From positions 1 through 64,000 of the forward strand of contig WRMC01000012.1 of the NCBI GenBank assembly GCA_009777335.1: DNA of 64,000 bases, in the 5' to 3' direction. The position numbers and the translations under genes were made by a program. The notes under the pieces were generated by a model. It had not been told where the DNA came from and ran no database searches. It worked only from the letters and a program-made list of their open reading frames with translations. The stretch is from Treponema sp. (GTDB lineage Bacteria > Spirochaetota > Spirochaetia > Treponematales > Breznakiellaceae). Positions 58,695 through 64,000 of this stretch are shown piece by piece; the stretch's first letter is position 1; each line of letters begins with the position of its first letter.

Positions 58695-60452
58695 CTACTT
58701 CCGGAGGAGTTCCCGCTGGAGCCGCCGCTCCTTCTCGCCGGGGACATGGAGGGTCTCGCCGCTCCGGGGATCCATGCCGGTCCGGTACATCACCGTCGAG
58801 AGGGTCCCCGGGGTGGGATAGAAGTCCTGCACCTGGTCGGGGATAAAGCCCATTCCCTTGAGGAAGCGCTCGAGTTCCCTGGCTTCTTCCATGCCGCAGG
58901 CCGGGTGGCCCGAGATAAGGTAGGGCACCAGGTACTGCTTGAGGCCCAGGGCTTTGTTTATCTCGGTAAACTCCCGGTTAAACTCTGCATAGCCCCCGGT
59001 CTTTCCCATGGCATGTAGAACCTGGGCCGACACATGTTCGGGCGCCACCCGGAGCTGCCCCGACACATGGCTGCGGCAGAGGGTCTCTAAAAACTCCCGG
59101 CCCTTTTGCCGGTCCAGAGCTATAAAATCAAAGCGGATCCCCGAGCGGATAAATATTTTTTTTATTGTGGGGCTAGCACGGTCCAGAGCAGCGAGGGCCT
59201 CCAGGTAGGGTCCGTGATCGGGCCGGAGCTCTGGGCAGGGGGCGGGGAAGAGACATTCCCGGTGGGTGCAAAAACCCCCGGCCCTTTGGATATCGCAGGG
59301 AGGCGAAAAAAAGTTTGCCGTGGGGCCCCCCACATCGTGGATATAGCCCTTAAAGCCAGGCAGGGCGGTCAGGCCCTGGGCCTCCCTTACCAGGCTCTCT
59401 TTGCTGCGGGATTGAACGGCCCGGCCCTGGTGAAAGGTAATAGAACAGAAGGAACAGCCCCCAAAGCAGCCCCGGCTGGAGACCAAAGAGAACTGGACCT
59501 CCTTAAGGGCCGGGATGCCTCCGGCCCCATCGTAGATGGGGTGGGATAGGCGGGTAAAGGGAAGTTCGTAGATCCGGTCCAGTTCGGCCGTGTCCAGGGG
59601 GAGGGCCGGGGGGTTTTGAATCACCCAGCGCTGCCGGGGCCCATCGCTGTCGTAGGGTTCCGCCAGGATGCGGCCCTTTAGGGGATCTCCGTTGGCCCTG
59701 CAGATCATAAAGTGCTCGGCGTAGGCCCTGAGGGAGGCCGGGTCCCCTCCCTTGACGGTCTCGTAGGAGGGTAGCTCCAGGGCCTTGGGGGGCCTTTCCT
59801 GACCGCGGACACAGGTTCCCGCCACATCGTCGATCTCTTCAATGGGTTCACCCTGGGCCAGGCGCTGGGCTATCTCCATGATGGCCCGTTCCCCCATCCC
59901 ATAGACCAGGATATCCGCCTTAGAATCGAGCAAAACCGAGCGGCGGACCTTATCGGACCAGTAGTCGTAGTGGGCAAAGCGCCGCAGGCTGGCCTCTATG
60001 CCCCCAATGATCACCGGGACCTGCTTATAGGCCCGCCGTATCTCTTCTACATAGCGCAGCAGGGCCCGGTCCGGCCGGAACCCCGCCTGGCCGCCGGGGG
60101 AGTAGGCATCGTCAGAGCGTTTTCGTTTGGCCGCCGTATAGTGGGCCACCATGGAGTCCAGATTTCCAGCTCCGGCCAGGAAGGCAAGCCGGGGCCGGCC
60201 CAGGGTGGTAATCGATGGGGCCTGGTAAGAGCCCTCCGGGGGGCTGGGGTTTTGCCCGGGCCCCCTGGTCCAGGCGGGCTGGGGGATGATCCCCACCTTG
60301 TAGCCCTCATCTTCCAGGACCCGGCAGATCAGGGGGGCCCCAAAGGAGGGGTGGTCCACATAGGCGTCCCCGGAAACGAAGATAAAGTCACATTCCCCCC
60401 AGCCCCGTTCATCCATATCGGCCCGGCAGATGGGGAGAAACTTTGAGGACAT
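58695..60452 (-). CDS. YgiQ family radical SAM protein
   Basis: A 585-aa radical SAM enzyme of the YgiQ/UPF0313 family. The N-terminal part is a cobalamin-binding-like domain (FVSGDAYVDHPSFGAPLICR). The cluster motif CFGGCSFCSI (about 325-334) provides CxxxCxxC ligands. The family signature HQGRAVQSRSKESLVREA follows, with PGFKGYIHDVGGPTANF. The reaction is not established. The start MSSKFLPICRADMDERGW is typical. nifU-like gene 60475-60711 ends 22 bases before it on the same strand. Confidence 0.94.
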   Translation of the reverse strand: MSSKFLPICRADMDERGWGECDFIFVSGDAYVDHPSFGAPLICRVLEDEGYKVGIIPQPAWTRGPGQNPSPPEGSYQAPSITTLGRPRLAFLAGAGNLDSMVAHYTAAKRKRSDDAYSPGGQAGFRPDRALLRYVEEIRRAYKQVPVIIGGIEASLRRFAHYDYWSDKVRRSVLLDSKADILVYGMGERAIMEIAQRLAQGEPIEEIDDVAGTCVRGQERPPKALELPSYETVKGGDPASLRAYAEHFMICRANGDPLKGRILAEPYDSDGPRQRWVIQNPPALPLDTAELDRIYELPFTRLSHPIYDGAGGIPALKEVQFSLVSSRGCFGGCSFCSITFHQGRAVQSRSKESLVREAQGLTALPGFKGYIHDVGGPTANFFSPPCDIQRAGGFCTHRECLFPAPCPELRPDHGPYLEALAALDRASPTIKKIFIRSGIRFDFIALDRQKGREFLETLCRSHVSGQLRVAPEHVSAQVLHAMGKTGGYAEFNREFTEINKALGLKQYLVPYLISGHPACGMEEARELERFLKGMGFIPDQVQDFYPTPGTLSTVMYRTGMDPRSGETLHVPGEKERRLQRELLRK

Positions 60453-60474
60453 GTAACCTGAAAGAAAGAGGGGC

Positions 60475-60711
60475 TTAGACCCCTACAACGGCGCTTACTT
60501 CGGGAACTTCCCGTTTAAGGTGGACCTCTATCCCCATTTTTAGGGTCATGTGGGCCCGGGGACAGTTTCCGCAGGCGCCGGTAAGTTTTACCGCCACGGT
60601 GCCGTCTTCGGTGACGGAAACAAATTCCACATCACCCCCATCAGCTTGAAGGGAGGGGCGGACATCTTCCAGGGCGGCGATAATTTTGCTATCCAATGTT
60701 AGATCTGACAT
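60475..60711 (-). CDS. NifU C-terminal-domain iron-sulfur scaffold (Nfu)
   Basis: A 78-aa single Nfu domain that carries or delivers Fe-S clusters. The start LDSKIIAALEDVRPSLQADG is typical, and the cluster motif is TGACGNCPRAHMTLK (CxxC at about 46-49). AAGGAG is seven bases before the ATG. Being short, it is the free-standing Nfu form without A-type or NifU-N domain. Its neighbour downstream is a radical SAM enzyme, a plausible client. Confidence 0.95.
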   Translation of the reverse strand: MSDLTLDSKIIAALEDVRPSLQADGGDVEFVSVTEDGTVAVKLTGACGNCPRAHMTLKMGIEVHLKREVPEVSAVVGV

Positions 60712-60734
60712 AGTACTACTCCTTAAAAATTTGT

Positions 60735-62009
60735 TCAGGTTCCCTGGGTGCGGGGAATAATCAGGTTCAATATAATACCCACGACAGTAGCCAGGGCAAG
60801 TCCGGCAAGCTGGAACTCTATGCCCCCGGAAACCATAAAGGCCAGGCGGCCTCCGCCTATGCCGATGACCAGCACGACGGAACTAATCGTCAGGTTCCGC
60901 TTGTCCTTAAAATCTACTCCGCTTTCTACGATGGTCCTTAGCCCGCTGGAGGCGATGATCCCAAAGAGAAGCATAGATATGCCCCCCAGGACGGGGCCGG
61001 GGATGGTCTGGATGAGGGCCCCAAATTTTCCAAAGAAGGAAAGAACCACGGCGATTACGGCGGCCCCGCCTATGACCCAGACTGAATAGACCCGGGTGAT
61101 AGCCATGACCCCTATGTTTTCCCCGTAGGTGGTATTGGGAGGGCCTCCCCAGAGGGCGGCCCAGGCGGTAGCCAGCCCGTCGCCGGCCAGGGTCCGGTGG
61201 AGCCCCGGGTTCTTGTAAAAATCCTGTCCCACGATCTTGCTGGTCACCAGGACATCCCCCAGGTGTTCGCAGATGGTCGCCAAAGAGACGACGATAAAGG
61301 TGAAGATCACCACTGGATTAAACCGGGGCACCATGAACACCGGATGCCGAAACCAGGGTGCATCGGCCACCACCTGAAAGTTAATGATCGCATAGGCAGG
61401 GAAGATGAAACCCATGATCAGGGTAAAAAGATACCCGGTGATTAGACCGATAAGGATGGGGATGGCGGTGAAGAAGCCCTTAAAAAAGATGCTCACGATG
61501 ATGGTGACCCCCAGGGTAAAGGCGGCAATGGAAAGGGACACCAGGCTGTAGTTGCCGCCGCCGTCATACATGGCCATGTCCATGGCCACCGGGGCCAGAT
61601 AAAGACCTATGATGATGATGACCGAGCCGATCACCACCGGCGGCAAAGCCCTGTCGAGCCAGGCGGTCCCGGCCTGCCGCACCACCAGGGCTACGATGCA
61701 GTAGAAGATACCCCCCGCCATGGCGCCCCCCATGGCATAGGGCACCCCGTAGGCCGAAGAGACGGCAATAAGGGGGGCGATGAAGGCAAAGGAGGAGCCC
61801 AAAAAGGCCGGGACCTTTGCACCGGTAAGCAAGATATACAGCAGGGTCCCTGTCCCGGCGGTGAAGAGGGCCGTGGCAGGGCTAAGGCCCGTAAGGATGG
61901 GGACCAAAATGGTGGCCCCAAACATGGCGAAGACATGCTGAAAGCTTAGGGGAATCCACTGCCCCAGGGAGGGGCGGCTTCTGGGCCCCATTTCATCGAT
62001 TGAACTCAT
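60735..62009 (-). CDS. uraA: Uracil/xanthine permease (NCS2, UraA-like)
   Basis: A 424-aa inner-membrane nucleobase:proton symporter with 12-14 hydrophobic spans. It starts at the family pattern (LGQWIPLSFQHVFAMFGATI), has the substrate-coordinating TM8 region (ATICEHLGDVLVTSKIVGQD) and the motif (GDGLATAWAALWGGPPNTTYGE in two parts around GGPPNTTY, about 280-300). GGAGG precedes the ATG by six bases. It is probably specific for uracil or a related pyrimidine; no PyrR-type attenuator was recognised upstream. Confidence 0.95.
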   Translation of the reverse strand: MSSIDEMGPRSRPSLGQWIPLSFQHVFAMFGATILVPILTGLSPATALFTAGTGTLLYILLTGAKVPAFLGSSFAFIAPLIAVSSAYGVPYAMGGAMAGGIFYCIVALVVRQAGTAWLDRALPPVVIGSVIIIIGLYLAPVAMDMAMYDGGGNYSLVSLSIAAFTLGVTIIVSIFFKGFFTAIPILIGLITGYLFTLIMGFIFPAYAIINFQVVADAPWFRHPVFMVPRFNPVVIFTFIVVSLATICEHLGDVLVTSKIVGQDFYKNPGLHRTLAGDGLATAWAALWGGPPNTTYGENIGVMAITRVYSVWVIGGAAVIAVVLSFFGKFGALIQTIPGPVLGGISMLLFGIIASSGLRTIVESGVDFKDKRNLTISSVVLVIGIGGGRLAFMVSGGIEFQLAGLALATVVGIILNLIIPRTQGT

Positions 62010-62041
62010 GTATAACCTCCATTTTCAAAACCTTAGTTCCA

Positions 62042-62587
62042 TCATATATATTTGGGAGAACTAGGATAAGAGTCAAGTTCTTCTATCTTATAGGCCATCA
62101 GGGTATCTTCATTAAAGACAAAGTAGCCCCGGAGTTTTTTTCCCCCCAGGGCCTGGGGAAGCCAGTGGATGTCATCCTCCCACATCTTATCATAGGGAAT
62201 CTTGTCCAGATCGCACCAGAAGGGCTCAGCCTCGGGACTGGGTGCGGGCTCACCCTCCCAGGAGTCAGCAAAAAAGGCTTCACCGTAGAGGGAGTACCCC
62301 GAGGTGAACTGAAAATGAAGCTCCATCCGCTTTTCGGGCTTGAGGGGGCTCAAGGATACTTCTTCCTGACATTCCCGGATCGCCGCCTGGGGATAGGTCT
62401 CTCCCGGCTCGAGGCGTCCCCCGGGGGCATTCACCTTGCCCTTTCCCAGGCCGGTGAGCTTGTTGATCAATAGGACCTTCTGAGCCGCTGGGTCAGTGAT
62501 ATAGACCACCACCGCCTTTTCGCCGGGTTCCCAGTTGGCCCAATCGATAAGATCGATGGCCCCCATTTCTCCTTCTCTGTCTGCCAT
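62042..62587 (-). CDS. NUDIX hydrolase (MutT-like, 8-oxo-dGTP-type)
   Basis: A 181-aa pyrophosphatase. The NUDIX box is complete: GGRLEPGETYPQAAIRECQE followed by EV (about 55-77), matching GX5EX7REUXEE. The C-terminal WCDLDKIPYDKMWEDD stretch resembles MTH1/MutT-type sanitising enzymes that hydrolyse oxidised purine nucleotides. The ATG overlaps the dusB stop (TAATG), with a further Met (MGAIDLIDW) eight codons on as alternative start. It is the third gene of tatD-dusB-nudix. Confidence 0.92.
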   Translation of the reverse strand: MADREGEMGAIDLIDWANWEPGEKAVVVYITDPAAQKVLLINKLTGLGKGKVNAPGGRLEPGETYPQAAIRECQEEVSLSPLKPEKRMELHFQFTSGYSLYGEAFFADSWEGEPAPSPEAEPFWCDLDKIPYDKMWEDDIHWLPQALGGKKLRGYFVFNEDTLMAYKIEELDSYPSSPKYI

Positions 62588-63675
62588 TATTGCGTCCTCC
62601 CTTCATCCATTCCCAGGATGGTTCTGTAGTCGGCTATGGTTTCGGCCTTAACCAGGCGGTTCCGCAGGGCGGCACTGCCGCTCTCGTTTCTGCTCCCCGG
62701 GGGGCCCTTGATATAGGCGCAAAACTGCTTCCGCATCTCCTTGCAGGCCCGCCCCTCCCCTATGTCGGCCGCCAGAAGGCAGAGGTGCCTAAAGGCCGTT
62801 TCGGTCCGCTCGGTCAGGCTGACAGCCAGCCCCGTGTCAGCCAGCTCCATACCAGCCGGGCTCGCATCAGCCAGCCCCGCGGCGGCCGGCCCAGCAGCAG
62901 ATGCCTGCAGAAGGGCCCTCGTGGCGGGGAAAATGAAGGGGTTCCCCTCGGCCCCCCGAGCGAACATGACGGCCCCGCAGCCCGTTTCCCTCAGCATACG
63001 CTGGGCGTCGGCGGGATAAAAGAGATCCCCGGAGCCGCAGACCGGAACCTTCAGGCGGGATGCCAGATCGGCGATATGGGTCCAATCTCCCCTGCCATGG
63101 TAGCCCTGGGCCCTGGTCCTACAGTGAAGGCTCACCATGGCGGCCCCGGCTTCTACGGCTATGCGGGAACATTCCCGGTAGTTTATGGACTGGGAATCCC
63201 AGCCGGAACGCATCTTGACCGTCACCGGGGCCCCCCCCAGGGCTATTGATGAAGCTTTGACCAGGGCCTCGACAATGCGGCCAAGAAGGGGGGGGTCCTT
63301 CATGAGGGCCGACCCGGCTCCATGCTTGATCACCTTGGGGACCGGGCAGCCGCAGTTCAGATCAACCGCCTCAGGTCCAAAGGGGGCCAGGGCCAGAGCT
63401 GCCTTATAAAGGGTTTCAGGGTTGGCCCCAAAGAGCTGGATGGCGTAGCGCCTTTCATGATCCCCCCGGCGGACCAGATCCAGGCTGGGCTTGGCTCCCC
63501 GGGCAATGGCTTCGGCGGAGGCCAGTTCGGTAAAGGAGAAATCGGCTCCATGCTCGGCACAGATGGAACGGAAGACCCGGTCAGTGTAACCCGCCACGGG
63601 GGCCAGAAAAAGATTACCCGGCAGTTCCAGGCTGCCTATGCGAAGGGGACGGTATAGGTTCGTCTCTTCAATCAT
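62587..63675 (-). CDS. dusB: tRNA-dihydrouridine synthase (DusB family)
   Basis: A 362-aa flavoenzyme reducing uridine to dihydrouridine in tRNA. The start at 63675 (MIEETNLYRPLRIGSLELPG) overlaps the tatD stop (ATGATTGA). The FMN motif is NLFLAPVAGYTDRVFR (about 21-36), and the catalytic Cys is in LNCGCPVPKVIKHGAGSALM (about 108-127). VKMRSGW, HCRTRAQGY and GSGDLF also match. A ~40-residue Ala/Ser/Pro-rich insertion near 270-300 (ASAAGPAAAGLADASPAG) is unusual and may be a species-specific loop. Confidence 0.94.
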   Translation of the reverse strand: MIEETNLYRPLRIGSLELPGNLFLAPVAGYTDRVFRSICAEHGADFSFTELASAEAIARGAKPSLDLVRRGDHERRYAIQLFGANPETLYKAALALAPFGPEAVDLNCGCPVPKVIKHGAGSALMKDPPLLGRIVEALVKASSIALGGAPVTVKMRSGWDSQSINYRECSRIAVEAGAAMVSLHCRTRAQGYHGRGDWTHIADLASRLKVPVCGSGDLFYPADAQRMLRETGCGAVMFARGAEGNPFIFPATRALLQASAAGPAAAGLADASPAGMELADTGLAVSLTERTETAFRHLCLLAADIGEGRACKEMRKQFCAYIKGPPGSRNESGSAALRNRLVKAETIADYRTILGMDEGRTQ

Positions 63676-64000
63676 CAAGGCCAAAGAAGCGGTTGGAATT
63701 CTCCCAGAGGATCCTCGCAATTTCTTCGTCATCTACCTCAAGCATTTCCCCCAGGAAGCGGGCCGTCAGGGGCAGATACTTGGGCATGTTGCGTTTACCC
63801 CGGTGGTCTGCAGGAACCATAAAGGGACTTTCGGATTCTATCAGGATCCGATCTACCGGAAGGACCTCTATGGTTTCGTGGAGGTTCTTGGCATTCCTAT
63901 AGGTTAGGTTTCCCGCAAAGGAAAAATAGAGGTTGAGATCCAGGGCCCGCTTGGCGTACTCGGCATTCTCGGAATAGCAATGAAGGACCCCTCCCCTGGG
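63668..64000 (-). CDS. TatD-family metal-dependent hydrolase, partial (C-terminal part)
   Basis: The last 110 codons of a TatD-type amidohydrolase-fold nuclease/deacylase, continuing beyond the right window edge. Typical pieces are GGVLHCYSENAEYAKRALD, LYFSFAGNLTYRNAKNLHET, VDRILIESESPFMVP and a closing LWENSNRFFG. The metal/catalytic region usually written ETDSPY is ESESPF here, with the Asp replaced by Glu. The stop overlaps the dusB start by eight bases, placing it first in the minus-strand tatD-dusB-nudix operon. Confidence 0.9.
   Translation of the reverse strand, partial: PRGGVLHCYSENAEYAKRALDLNLYFSFAGNLTYRNAKNLHETIEVLPVDRILIESESPFMVPADHRGKRNMPKYLPLTARFLGEMLEVDDEEIARILWENSNRFFGLDD

Overview
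The window looks like a spirochaete chromosome, most likely a Treponema of the termite-gut type. This is inferred from gene content, not from a 16S or database match. The evidence is a run of Cys-anchored lipoproteins with InlB-like, Ig-like and FGE-sulfatase domains, a flotillin/NfeD operon, an ATP-less maltodextrin permease operon with a DUF1189 partner, and many TTG/GTG starts. Core genes are GC-rich at third positions. The left end, the HicAB/HTH region and the intergenic mosaics are visibly more AT-rich.

Layout. 1-6504: a four-gene Wadjet (JetABCD) anti-plasmid operon, with jetA cut by the window edge. It is followed by a YegD-like Hsp70 gene broken by an in-frame TAA. 7808-11961 (minus): malE-malF-malG-DUF1189. 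12099-18006 (plus): a coupled trio of old-yellow-enzyme oxidoreductase, giant GH13 protein and HD phosphohydrolase. 18053-19506: three tRNA genes, Ser(TGA), Ser(GCT) and Arg(GCG), set in a dense mosaic of perfect hairpins and branched foldback units bounded by inverted and direct copies of tRNA-Ser 3' ends. 19549-23196: recQ, radA and an RRM protein with a long structured leader. 23291-23555 (minus): a putative terminator-ended ncRNA. 24405-26031: a beta-propeller lipoprotein and an HTH regulator, flanked by two copies of a dispersed foldback element. 26515-34295: the floA/nfeD operon, a DEAD-box helicase and a large Ig-like lipoprotein. 34400-39341: an accessory patch with HicAB, an HTH regulator with paired operators, a surface lipoprotein, a frameshifted GNAT gene and MITE-like hairpins. 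39354-48816: CDF and MFS transporters, an M24 peptidase, a GNAT enzyme, an FGE lipoprotein and ftsK. 48841-53617: two more copies of the foldback element around a VanX-like, a TraX-like and a diguanylate cyclase gene. 53676-64000: housekeeping genes (RlpA, SfsA-DUF123 fusion, acyltransferase, metallochaperone, aminotransferase, YgiQ, NifU-C, UraA, NUDIX, DusB, TatD).

How the parts work together. Wadjet would extrude and cleave small circular DNA, and HicAB is a toxin-antitoxin pair; both fit a genome under mobile-element pressure. The maltodextrin importer, next to a cytoplasmic GH13 protein and with a LacI-operator-like 30-bp palindrome inside the GH13 gene, suggests an alpha-glucan uptake and processing locus. 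tatD-dusB-nudix and jetABCD are tightly overlapping operons.

Most interesting unexplained signals: (1) the tRNA-Ser-3'-end-bounded branched foldback units at 18164-19280; (2) a dispersed ~650-bp noncoding element with TAAGACCT termini at four loci, in which a stem is kept while its sequence changes; (3) the putative ncRNA at 23291-23555. I ran no searches, so family names rest on motifs and gene order visible in the sequence.
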